The notes under the pieces were generated by a model, which saw nothing but the letters and a program-made list of their open reading frames with translations, made no database searches and was not told the origin of the DNA. This document shows positions 1 to 5,888 of a DNA stretch of 7,809 nucleotides, piece by piece (the first letter of the stretch is position 1; each line of letters starts with the position of its first letter). The DNA comes from Syntrophomonadaceae bacterium (GTDB taxonomy: Bacteria > Bacillota > Dethiobacteria > DTU022): the NCBI GenBank assembly GCA_007130585.1, contig SLSE01000192.1, positions 1 to 7,809 on the forward strand. The letters are read 5' to 3'. The position numbers and the translations under genes are program-made.

Positions 1-92
1 CCGAAAGTGCCTTTTTTCCAGCCGATCAGGTACCTGACATCATCGCGGGCTGCGACTTCCGCCGCCGTTTTGCGTAATTGTTCCAGATCCAT
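1..92 (-). CDS. N-terminal 30 codons of an unidentified redox-operon gene (cut by left edge)
   Basis: An ATG at 92-90 opens a frame that stays open to the window edge (30 codons plus 2 bases). The peptide begins MDLEQLRKTAAEVAARDDV and continues with a YLIGWKKGTF segment. A GGGGGG Shine-Dalgarno overlaps the mvhD stop codon and lies 9 bases upstream, and only 14 bases separate the two genes, so it is probably the next gene of the same operon. Short N-termini of this style, with an IG..KGT segment, occur in iron-sulfur or FrhB-like proteins encoded beside hdrA-mvhD. That resemblance is from memory and rests on very few residues, so I do not assign a function. Confidence 0.7.
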   Translation of the reverse strand, partial: MDLEQLRKTAAEVAARDDVRYLIGWKKGTF

Positions 93-106
93 CTACATAT
101 ACCCCC

Positions 107-538
107 CTACCAATCGATCTGCCGACGCCTGAAGCCTTCGAAAGGACCGGCTTCCCTGGCATCTTCAACTGTTTTTTCAACCACTTCTTTCCACTTGTGT
201 CCCTCGGAGGCCGATACCCAGCTCATATGAAAGCGCCTGGGATCGACCCCGACAAATTCCATCAGGTCTTTTAACATGCCCAGGCGGCGCCGGGCATAGT
301 AGTTGCCCTCCATGTAGTGACAGTCACCCGGGTGACAGCCGGAAACGAGAACTCCATCGGCACCCTGCTGAAGGGCATTCATGACGTAGAGGGGGTTAAC
401 CCTCCCGGAACACATTACCCTGATAATCTGGATATTGGAAGGATAGTTAACGCGGCTTGTTCCCGCCAGGTCTGCGCCGGCATAGGAGCACCAGTTACAA
501 AGAAAGGCGACAATGTTCGGTTCATAGTTTGCACTCAT
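107..538 (-). CDS. mvhD: MvhD-type [2Fe-2S] adaptor subunit (hydrogenase iron-sulfur subunit family)
   Basis: A 143-residue protein of the MvhD/FlpD family, a small cytoplasmic [2Fe-2S] protein that passes electrons between HdrA and a partner such as a hydrogenase, formate dehydrogenase or NADH dehydrogenase module. The family's cysteine motifs are all present: CNWCSYAGAD (C14, C17), RVMCSGRV (C43) and GCHPGDCHY (C68, C73). The length is normal for a stand-alone MvhD. The ATG overlaps the hdrA stop in an ATGA arrangement (4 bases), which suggests translational coupling. A GGGGG ribosome binding site sits 7 bases upstream, inside the end of hdrA. Its position directly after hdrA supports a physical HdrA-MvhD pair. 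The family call is firm. The partner enzyme is not visible in this window. Confidence 0.95.
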   Translation of the reverse strand: MSANYEPNIVAFLCNWCSYAGADLAGTSRVNYPSNIQIIRVMCSGRVNPLYVMNALQQGADGVLVSGCHPGDCHYMEGNYYARRRLGMLKDLMEFVGVDPRRFHMSWVSASEGHKWKEVVEKTVEDAREAGPFEGFRRRQIDW

Positions 539-2535
539 CTCATGACCCCCAATGCTGCAATCTGCGGTAAGATCTGGCTGTCACGGAACGATTTCGGCTG
601 GATAGAATCAGACAGGCAGGCAGCCGAACACGAACCACAGCCTTTACAGAGGGCCTCGTTGACCCGGGCCACTTCCACTTCGTTGCCGAAGCGGTTAACC
701 GTGACCATTTCTATAGCGGTATAGGGGCATATATTGACGCAGTAAGCACAGCCCCGGCAGGTTGCTTCATTAACCACGGCAACCTGGGCATTGATCGTAA
801 CCTTACCCCTGGCCAGCGGGATCATTGCCGAAGCGGCAGCTGCCTTGGCCTGGGCCACCGTATCGGGAATATCTTTGGGCCCCTGGGCGCAGCCGGCCAG
901 AAAAACGCCGTCTGTGGCCGTATCCACGGGACGCAGCTTGGGGTGCGCTTCCAGGAAGAAACGATCGGGCGACTGGGACAGGCGCAGCAGGTCCATTACC
1001 CCGCGCATATCGGCCCGCGGCTCAAGGCCCACGCCCAAAACAACCAGATCCACTTCGTCTTCAAGCGGCCTGGAGTTCAGGGTATCCTCGGCCTTAACTA
1101 CAAGCTTGTTGCCCCGCTTGAATATCTCTGACGGGTTGCCGCGGATATAGCGGACATTTTCGCGTCGGACCCGATCGTAGAATTCCTCAAAGCCTTTACC
1201 GAAGGCCCGCACATCCATGTAATAGATCCTGATGTTGGCATCGGGCAGTTTATCCCTGATCAGGTGGGCCTGCTTGGCAACATACATACAGCAAACCCTC
1301 GAACAATATTCGTTACCGACACTGGAATCGCGGGACCCCACGCACTTGATTAATGCAACTTCTTTCGGTTCAATTTCTTCTTCGCCGTTAAAGATCTTTA
1401 TTTTACCGCCGGTCGGGCCCGATGCTGAAACCAGGCGCTCCATCTCCATCCCGGTGATAACGTTCGGGTAATCATCGTAACCGTACTCGGGTTTACGCGA
1501 AGCATCAAAAGGATCAAAGCCGGTCGCTACGATAACGGCGCCCACTTTAAACTCAACGAACTCGTCTTCCTGTTCGAAGTTAATAGCCCCGGCACCGCAG
1601 ACTTCCTGGCATTTCGGAGTTTTACCGCACTTACCCCGCGTTAAATATAAGCAGTGCCCGGCATCAATGGTATACTTGGCCGGTACTGCCTGGGGAAAAG
1701 GCAGGTAAATCGCCGAACGTTTGCCCATGCCCTGATCGAATTCGCTCGGAATACGATCTTTTACCCGGCACTCGCTGGCGCAGTCGCCGCAGCCGGTGCA
1801 TTTGTCGAAGTCAACGTAACGGGCTTTTTTTCGAACCCGGACGTCAAAGTTACCGATAAACCCGTTTACCTCTTCCACCTCGGAATAGCTTAACAGCTCG
1901 ATATTGGGATGGTTGGCGGCATCGACCATTTTTGGCGTTAAAATACAGGCCGAACAGTCGAGAGTAGGGAAAGTTTTATCAAGCTGGGCCATCCGCCCGC
2001 CAACCGAGGGCGTCTTTTCGACCAGGTACACCTGGAATCCCGCATCGGCAATATCAAGAGCCGCCTGGATGCCGGCAATTCCGGCTCCGATTACAAGGGC
2101 TGCCGGTTCGGCTTCCACTTCTTTGGTTTCCAGCGCTTCCAGCAGCCTTACCTTGGCAATAGAGGCGGAAACAAGTTTTTTGGCTTTGGCCGTACCCTCT
2201 TCAATTTCTTCATGGACCCAGGAGCACTGCTCCCGGATATTGGCCATTTCAAGAAAATAGGGATTTACCCCCGCCTCCGCTATTGCTTTCCGGAAGGTAG
2301 GTTCGTGCATACGGGGCGAGCAGGAAGCGACAACTATCCTGTTCAAACCCTCTTCTTCTATATCTTTTTTGATCAAAACCTGCCCGGGATCGGAGCACAT
2401 GTATGAATAGGTGCGCGCCACTTTTACATCAGGCAGTTTTTGAGCAAATTCTGCAACTGCATCCACGTCTACTGTCGAGGAAATGTTAATTCCACAGTGA
2501 CAGACATAGACGCCCACTTTTGGTTTTTCCGTCAT
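535..2535 (-). CDS. hdrA: HdrA-like heterodisulfide reductase subunit A (FAD and multi-FeS electron-bifurcating subunit)
   Basis: A 666-residue cytoplasmic flavoprotein, close in length to archaeal HdrA. Visible elements in order are: an N-terminal cysteine region (C12, C14, C47, C72); an FAD dinucleotide-binding GAGIAG loop at 150-155; the HdrA-typical LDCSACILTPKM segment (C194, C197); a ferredoxin-like insert with CTGCGDCASEC (C246, C249, C252, C256) and a second group (C295, C303, C309, C313); KCVGSRD at C398 followed by YCSRVCC; and a C-terminal ferredoxin with CRGCAYCVNICP (C593-C603) and CKGCGSCSAAC (C630-C640). In known complexes the HdrA FAD splits electron pairs between a high- and a low-potential acceptor; that role here is inferred. 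The ATG is the first in frame (a TGA lies 4 codons upstream). The GGGAGG site is 13 bases away, rather long. The gene follows etfA by 44 bases. Confidence 0.95.
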   Translation of the reverse strand: MTEKPKVGVYVCHCGINISSTVDVDAVAEFAQKLPDVKVARTYSYMCSDPGQVLIKKDIEEEGLNRIVVASCSPRMHEPTFRKAIAEAGVNPYFLEMANIREQCSWVHEEIEEGTAKAKKLVSASIAKVRLLEALETKEVEAEPAALVIGAGIAGIQAALDIADAGFQVYLVEKTPSVGGRMAQLDKTFPTLDCSACILTPKMVDAANHPNIELLSYSEVEEVNGFIGNFDVRVRKKARYVDFDKCTGCGDCASECRVKDRIPSEFDQGMGKRSAIYLPFPQAVPAKYTIDAGHCLYLTRGKCGKTPKCQEVCGAGAINFEQEDEFVEFKVGAVIVATGFDPFDASRKPEYGYDDYPNVITGMEMERLVSASGPTGGKIKIFNGEEEIEPKEVALIKCVGSRDSSVGNEYCSRVCCMYVAKQAHLIRDKLPDANIRIYYMDVRAFGKGFEEFYDRVRRENVRYIRGNPSEIFKRGNKLVVKAEDTLNSRPLEDEVDLVVLGVGLEPRADMRGVMDLLRLSQSPDRFFLEAHPKLRPVDTATDGVFLAGCAQGPKDIPDTVAQAKAAAASAMIPLARGKVTINAQVAVVNEATCRGCAYCVNICPYTAIEMVTVNRFGNEVEVARVNEALCKGCGSCSAACLSDSIQPKSFRDSQILPQIAALGVMR

Positions 2536-2579
2536 CTGGTTTTTTCATCCTCCCGCAAAGATTAGCCCGGTTAAATTAA

Positions 2580-3554
2580 CTAACCTTTAAGCTCCTTGAT
2601 CTTTTCAGTTAGCTTGGGCAAAACTTTGAACATGTCATCGACGATGGCGTAATCGGCCACTGTGAAGATTGGAGCCTCGGGATCCTTGTTGATCGCCACT
2701 ATTGTCTTGGCCCCTTTCATCCCGGCCAGATGCTGGAAAGCGCCGGAAATACCCAGTGCGATATAAAGCCTGGGTTTGACCGCTTTCCCCGAAGTGCCCA
2801 CCTGGCGGTCATGAGGAATCCAGCCGGCATCGGTCGCCGCCCTGGAACCGGCCAGATCAGCTTTAATCGCCGCGGCCAGCTCTTCAATCGGAGGCAGATT
2901 TTTATCTTCCTTAAGCCCGCGGCCGATGGCAACGAGCACATCGGACTGGGTAATATCGACATCGCCGACTTCGGCTTCAATATACTCAACAAATTTGCGG
3001 TACGGCACATCTTCTTTTAAAGGCGAATCAAGTTTCTCCACTTCGGCCGCCGCCGCCGGTTCGGGAGCTTCAACCGTACCTTCCCTGAAAGTGACCAGGT
3101 AAGTGTCGGCAGGCTTAAAAGCCACCAGGGCATTTACCTTGCCCGAGTACAGCGTGCGTGTTGCTTTTAGTGTGCCGTCTTCGTAAGACAGGCCAACCGC
3201 ATCGCTGACCAGGGGCAGTTTCTTCTCCACGGCCAGGGCAGGCATAAAGTCCACTCCCTGGGCGGTGTGGCCGGTCATCAGGACGGAAGGCTTCAGGTCG
3301 TCGATAATAGCCGACAGGGCCATCTGGTATTTTTCGGCGTTGAAATTTTCAAAAGCCGGATCGTCAACGACTAAAACCTTGAGGCCATATTCAGTAATTT
3401 TCTTGGCCAGATCGTCAATACCGCTTCCAAACAACAGGACAACAGCTTCGCCCCCCATATCTTCAGCCACCCCGGGGGCTACCGCTAACATCTCAAAGGA
3501 AACATCTCTCAGCGCTCCCTGACGGTGTTCCGCCAATACTAAAACGTTACCCAT
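2580..3554 (-). CDS. etfA: Electron transfer flavoprotein alpha subunit
   Basis: A 324-residue EtfA of normal length. The C-terminal FAD-binding domain is textbook: GSR at 236-238, QVGTSGK at 251-257, LYIALGISGAFQH at 263-275 and INKDPEAPIF around 288-297. The N-terminal half matches the usual EtfA alpha/beta domain, including a GHTAQGVDFMPALA segment. EtfA pairs with EtfB as a soluble heterodimer that carries electrons from or to acyl-CoA dehydrogenases and similar flavoenzymes; in bifurcating forms it also works with NADH and ferredoxin. The ATG overlaps the etfB stop by one base (TAATG), with an AGGGAGG site 9 bases upstream, so translation is probably coupled. The downstream gene is hdrA, which is unusual compared with Etf loci next to an acyl-CoA dehydrogenase. 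The sequence alone does not say whether this Etf bifurcates. Confidence 0.96.
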   Translation of the reverse strand: MGNVLVLAEHRQGALRDVSFEMLAVAPGVAEDMGGEAVVLLFGSGIDDLAKKITEYGLKVLVVDDPAFENFNAEKYQMALSAIIDDLKPSVLMTGHTAQGVDFMPALAVEKKLPLVSDAVGLSYEDGTLKATRTLYSGKVNALVAFKPADTYLVTFREGTVEAPEPAAAAEVEKLDSPLKEDVPYRKFVEYIEAEVGDVDITQSDVLVAIGRGLKEDKNLPPIEELAAAIKADLAGSRAATDAGWIPHDRQVGTSGKAVKPRLYIALGISGAFQHLAGMKGAKTIVAINKDPEAPIFTVADYAIVDDMFKVLPKLTEKIKELKG

Positions 3555-4342
3555 TACAGTAAGCCTCCCTTGTGAAGGATGGATGCCAGTTTTTCAGCTT
3601 TTTCTTCCGGCTCACCTTCAATAAATTCAGCTGCGGATTCAACTTCAGGGATATATAGTTTTTCCAGGACCACCTGAGAGGCATCCGTTCCAACTTCAGC
3701 CGGATCAATACCAAGATCGTCAAGGCTGACTACGTTCAGTTCTTTTTTCTGGGCCTGACGGATACCGCGTATCGGAGCATAGCGGGGTTCGTTTATGCCG
3801 GTCTGAATGGTGAGAACCGCCGGAAGATCAAGCTCGACCACTTCCAGCAGGCCGCCTTCAAGCTCGCGGTGAACTTTAACTTTGCCGTCCTGCAGTTCAA
3901 GCTTATTAACCATCGAAGCGTGATTAACGCCAAGTTCTTCGGCCAGGGCCACCCCTGTTGCCATATGCCAGTCATCGTTGGCCATACAGCCGGTCATGAC
4001 CAGGTCAAACTCCTGCCCTTTTATTCCACCGGCCAGCACCCTGGCCACCATCAGGGGATCGTGGGTGGCAATCCTGTCATCTTCAACACGTGTTGCCTTG
4101 TCGCATCCCTTGGCCATAGCCATGCGGATCATAACATCGGATTTCTTGGGTCCGATCGACAGGACAGTCACTTCGCCGCCCTGCGCTTCTTTAATCAGGA
4201 CCGACTCTTCAACGGCATAGTTGTCGGCATCGTTGATGTCAAATGAAAAACGGGAATCGTCCACTGAAAGCCCGTCGGGGTTCAACTTTACTTCCGCTTC
4301 GGAAGTATCGGGCACGTACTTGATACAAACAAAAGTTTTCAA
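3554..4342 (-). CDS. etfB: Electron transfer flavoprotein beta subunit
   Basis: EtfB, 262 residues if started at the TTG at 4342. The N-terminus KTFVCIKYVPDTSEAEVK matches the family's usual M-K-x-x-V-C-x-K-x-V-P-D start. The frame also opens at a GTG at 4354, but that codon lies inside the perfect AGGAGGTG Shine-Dalgarno (4352-4359), whereas the TTG is 9 bases downstream of it, so I prefer the TTG. The FDINDADNYAVEESVLIKE stretch corresponds to the family's N-P-x-D-x-x-A-x-E-E-A region. The segment that usually reads G-x-Q-x-x-D-x-D-x-x-Q-x-G is here GCMANDDWHMATG, which keeps the ends and one Asp but lacks both Gln. This may change nucleotide or flavin handling. The gene lies 35 bases after the HdrCB-type gene and overlaps etfA by one base. 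Confidence 0.95.
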   Translation of the reverse strand: MKTFVCIKYVPDTSEAEVKLNPDGLSVDDSRFSFDINDADNYAVEESVLIKEAQGGEVTVLSIGPKKSDVMIRMAMAKGCDKATRVEDDRIATHDPLMVARVLAGGIKGQEFDLVMTGCMANDDWHMATGVALAEELGVNHASMVNKLELQDGKVKVHRELEGGLLEVVELDLPAVLTIQTGINEPRYAPIRGIRQAQKKELNVVSLDDLGIDPAEVGTDASQVVLEKLYIPEVESAAEFIEGEPEEKAEKLASILHKGGLL

Positions 4343-4351
4343 AGTTAATGC

Positions 4352-4359
4352 CACCTCCT
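4352..4359 (-). promoter_or_regulatory. Ribosome binding site that decides the etfB start
   Basis: The minus strand reads AGGAGGTG here, the full anti-Shine-Dalgarno complement. It overlaps the upstream GTG (4354-4352) and stands 9 bases before the TTG at 4342. This favours the TTG, which also restores the usual EtfB N-terminus. Confidence 0.7.
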
Positions 4360-4377
4360 ACCAGAATAAATGAATAC

Positions 4378-5514
4378 CTATTTTTCCATTAATTCACCCA
4401 GAAGTTCCATGATTTCGACTACCCGCATTTCTTCTTCAAGGCCCAAACCTTTCATGGAATCTTCCAGGGTCAACACACAGAAAGGACAGGCCACCGCAAC
4501 CACATCGGCGCCCAGCGCCCTGGCATCTTTAATCCTTGTTTCGGAGAGCCTTTCTTTCTTCGATTCAGATTCCACCCACATTTTTCCACCGCCGCCCTCG
4601 CAGCACAGGCTGCGCTCACGGCGCCGTTCAAATTCCAGCAGTTCAACTCCCGGGATACTTTTTAACAGTTCCCGCGGTTCATCGTAAATGTTCCCCTGCT
4701 TGCCAAGATAGCACGGGTCATGATAAACAATTTTCTTCGGCAGTTCGCCTTTCCAGGTCAGCTTGCCGTTGTTCAGCAGTTCCACCAGCAGCTGGGTATA
4801 GTGAATTACCGGCGACTTGAGGTCAGGATAGTGAGTTTTATACGTGGTGAAACAGTGCGGCGAAAGCGTTACAATACGCCCGGCCTGATATTCATTCAGG
4901 AATTCCGTGCTATCCTCAACCTGCATTTCGAAAAGTCCTTCTTCACCGAGGGTGAAAACCTCGCTGCCGCAGCAGGACTCATCTTCGGGCAGAAACGCGT
5001 AATCAACTCCCGCTTTGTTCAGCAGCTCGACCATGTTCCGGGCAATTGCGCGAACCCGCGGATCGTAAGCTATCGTGCAGCAGACAAAAAAGAGATTTTC
5101 GACAGGCTCATCAGGATCGGCAATTTTCACGTCCAGGTCTTCCATCCAGTCAAGGCGGGTTGCCCTGGACTTTTCCCAGGGATTGCCTTCCAGGAGAACA
5201 CTCTGCAGCGCATCGCGAACTGTCGGCTCAACTTTACCGCTTTCGACGATCATTGTGCGCAGGCCAATTAGCACTTCCAGGGGCTTCAGCCCTTTGGGGC
5301 AGCGCACGGCGCAGGTGTGGCAGGCCGTGCAATCCCAAATCTCGGCCAGCCTGGCCAGCTCTTCCAGCTTATCCTCGTCGTATGCATCATTGACAAATTG
5401 GCGGACATTAAGGTTCGCCCGGACAGTAACCGGACAGCCGCCTGTACAACGCCCGCACTGAATACAACCAAGCAGATCATATTTTTCGGTAAAGGTCTGG
5501 ATTTCGCTACTCAT
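4378..5514 (-). CDS. HdrC/HdrB-type fused iron-sulfur oxidoreductase (two ferredoxin motifs and two CCG domains)
   Basis: A 378-residue soluble protein. The N-terminus carries two 4Fe-4S motifs, CIQCGRCTGGCP (C17, C20, C23, C27) and CTACHTCAVRCP (C62, C65, C68, C72), as in HdrC. Two cysteine-rich CCG-type domains follow, as in HdrB, LutA and GlpC/GlcF-like proteins. The first has CC at 145-146, CCG at 181-183 and SPHC at C221; the second has HDPC at C268, CCEGGGG at 304-310 and CPFC at C343 and C346. No membrane segment is seen. It probably accepts electrons from EtfAB or HdrA and may reduce a disulfide, quinone-like or other acceptor; the substrate is unknown. I place the start at the ATG at 5514, which has a GCGGGG site 7 bases upstream. 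The frame is open to a TTG at 5553, so 13 more residues are possible. It is the first gene of the redox operon. Confidence 0.88.
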   Translation of the reverse strand: MSSEIQTFTEKYDLLGCIQCGRCTGGCPVTVRANLNVRQFVNDAYDEDKLEELARLAEIWDCTACHTCAVRCPKGLKPLEVLIGLRTMIVESGKVEPTVRDALQSVLLEGNPWEKSRATRLDWMEDLDVKIADPDEPVENLFFVCCTIAYDPRVRAIARNMVELLNKAGVDYAFLPEDESCCGSEVFTLGEEGLFEMQVEDSTEFLNEYQAGRIVTLSPHCFTTYKTHYPDLKSPVIHYTQLLVELLNNGKLTWKGELPKKIVYHDPCYLGKQGNIYDEPRELLKSIPGVELLEFERRRERSLCCEGGGGKMWVESESKKERLSETRIKDARALGADVVAVACPFCVLTLEDSMKGLGLEEEMRVVEIMELLGELMEK

Positions 5515-5521
5515 CAGCATA

Positions 5522-5527
5522 CCCCGC
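5522..5527 (-). promoter_or_regulatory. Ribosome binding site supporting the ATG start at 5514
   Basis: TGCGGGGT on the minus strand places GGGG 7 bases before the ATG at 5514. The other in-frame starts are less well served: the ATG at 5520 is only 1 base away, the ATG at 5532 has no site, and the TTG at 5553 has a GGGAG only 2 bases away. Confidence 0.5.
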
Positions 5528-5539
5528 ATCATTAAGTAA

Positions 5540-5725
5540 TTATTTTGATCCAATTCTCCCGGTTAACGTCAGTGTTTCCCGGCTTAATTTAAGTATTCTT
5601 CCGGCAGCTCCCACCTCCCCGGCTAATACAGGTTCATAATTTACAGACATTTGTGGTATTTGCAATTTAACATGAATGTTTTCGACAGTTCCTCTAAATT
5701 TTCCTGCCTGTATTTTTAAATTCAT
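5540..5725 (-). CDS. Doubtful small ORF of 61 codons in the intergenic region
   Basis: An ATG at 5725 opens 61 codons ending in TAA at 5540. The peptide is basic and rich in beta-type residues, with no cysteine, membrane segment or motif that I recognise. Most third codon positions are A or T, in clear contrast to the GC-ending codons of the genes on both sides. No Shine-Dalgarno precedes the ATG; the upstream bases are pure A/T-rich sequence. The predicted promoter -10 box lies just 5 bases upstream, so a transcript from it would be almost leaderless. It could be a real small gene, a transferred or decaying fragment, or chance reading of an AT-rich leader. I lean to chance. Confidence 0.2.
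   Translation of the reverse strand: MNLKIQAGKFRGTVENIHVKLQIPQMSVNYEPVLAGEVGAAGRILKLSRETLTLTGRIGSK
5583..5593. repeat. AT-rich palindrome (possible operator) upstream of the HdrCB-type gene
   Basis: CTTAATTTAAG is a perfect 5-1-5 palindrome located about 70 bases before the preferred start of the redox operon and downstream of the predicted promoter. A protein-binding role is possible but unsupported beyond the symmetry. Confidence 0.25.
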
Positions 5726-5729
5726 AAAT

Positions 5730-5759
5730 ATTTAACATGTTCAACTATTTAATCGTCAA
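5730..5759 (-). promoter_or_regulatory. Candidate sigma-70-type promoter of the redox operon
   Basis: The minus strand has TTGACG at 5759-5754 (5 of 6 to the -35 consensus) and TTAAAT at 5735-5730 (4 of 6 to the -10 consensus), separated by 18 bases in an AT-rich background. This would give a leader of roughly 210 bases before the HdrCB-type ATG. It lies immediately after the GC-rich hairpin, as expected for a new transcription unit. AT-rich sequence yields such matches by chance, hence the modest confidence. Confidence 0.4.
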
Positions 5760-5767
5760 ACAGTTTA

Positions 5768-5793
5768 GCCCAGGGCCCCCCGGGGGCCGGGGC
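5768..5793 (-). terminator. Very GC-rich hairpin between the two operons (possible terminator, no T-run)
   Basis: GGCCCCC and GGGGGCC pair around a single base, and outer GCCC/GGGC arms extend the stem with a small internal loop. The structure should be very stable on either strand. On the minus strand it lies about 95 bases after the selD stop and just before the predicted promoter. No run of T follows it, so it is not a standard intrinsic terminator; it could be a transcript-end stabiliser, a factor-dependent terminator element or a barrier between operons. Confidence 0.4.
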
Positions 5794-5800
5794 GAACTAA

Positions 5801-5834
5801 AAGGCACTGCAAGCTAAATATTTAAATATGCCTT
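5801..5834. repeat. Inverted repeat enclosing an AT palindrome
   Basis: AAGGCA (5801-5806) and TGCCTT (5829-5834) form a 6-base inverted repeat around a 22-base spacer that overlaps the perfect palindrome ATATTTAAATAT (5818-5829). On the minus strand the TGCCTT-equivalent arm is followed by TTAG, so a weak terminator for selB-selD is possible. A binding site for a regulator is an alternative. Confidence 0.25.
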
Positions 5835-5836
5835 GA

Positions 5837-5860
5837 AAGGCCGGGCTGGTAAGGCCGGGC
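5837..5860. repeat. Short tandem-type direct repeat AAGGCCGGGC
   Basis: AAGGCCGGGC occurs at 5837-5846 and again at 5851-5860, 14 bases apart start to start, in the untranslated end of the selD transcript. The role is unknown, and two copies of a GC-rich 10-mer may be chance. Confidence 0.5.
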
Positions 5861-5888
5861 AGGACGGTAACGAACAACCTGCGGTTAA

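Larger units (their letters stand above)
5554..5888. other. Intergenic region between selD and the redox operon
   Basis: About 335 bases without a confident gene. Reading along the minus strand it contains a direct repeat just after selD, a weak inverted repeat around an AT palindrome, a very GC-rich hairpin (5768-5793), a possible promoter (5730-5759) and an AT-rich stretch with a doubtful small ORF and a second AT palindrome. No tRNA or recognisable riboswitch was seen. The arrangement fits the end of the selB-selD transcript followed by a separate promoter for the Hdr-Etf operon. Confidence 0.6.

Noticed and set aside
317..724. Plus-strand ORF of 135 codons opposite mvhD and the end of hdrA
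   Set aside because: It is antisense to two genes with complete conserved cysteine motifs and has no recognisable domain. The other plus-strand frames in the window are likewise shadows.
2536..2579. ATG at 2548 just after the GGGAGG site as the hdrA start, and GGTTA/TAACC symmetry after etfA as a terminator
   Set aside because: The ATG is out of frame with hdrA and abuts the site with no spacing. The short AT-rich symmetry has no T-run and a weak stem, and the genes look co-transcribed.
4720..5271. Plus-strand ORF of 183 codons, the longest on that strand
   Set aside because: It lies wholly antisense to the HdrCB-type gene, whose CCG and ferredoxin motifs are unambiguous, and its translation shows no family features.
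5554..5888. tRNA-Sec gene (selC) or a riboswitch in the spacer
   Set aside because: No cloverleaf arms, CCA end or long extra arm were seen, and no recognisable riboswitch core. The repeats present do not fit either.
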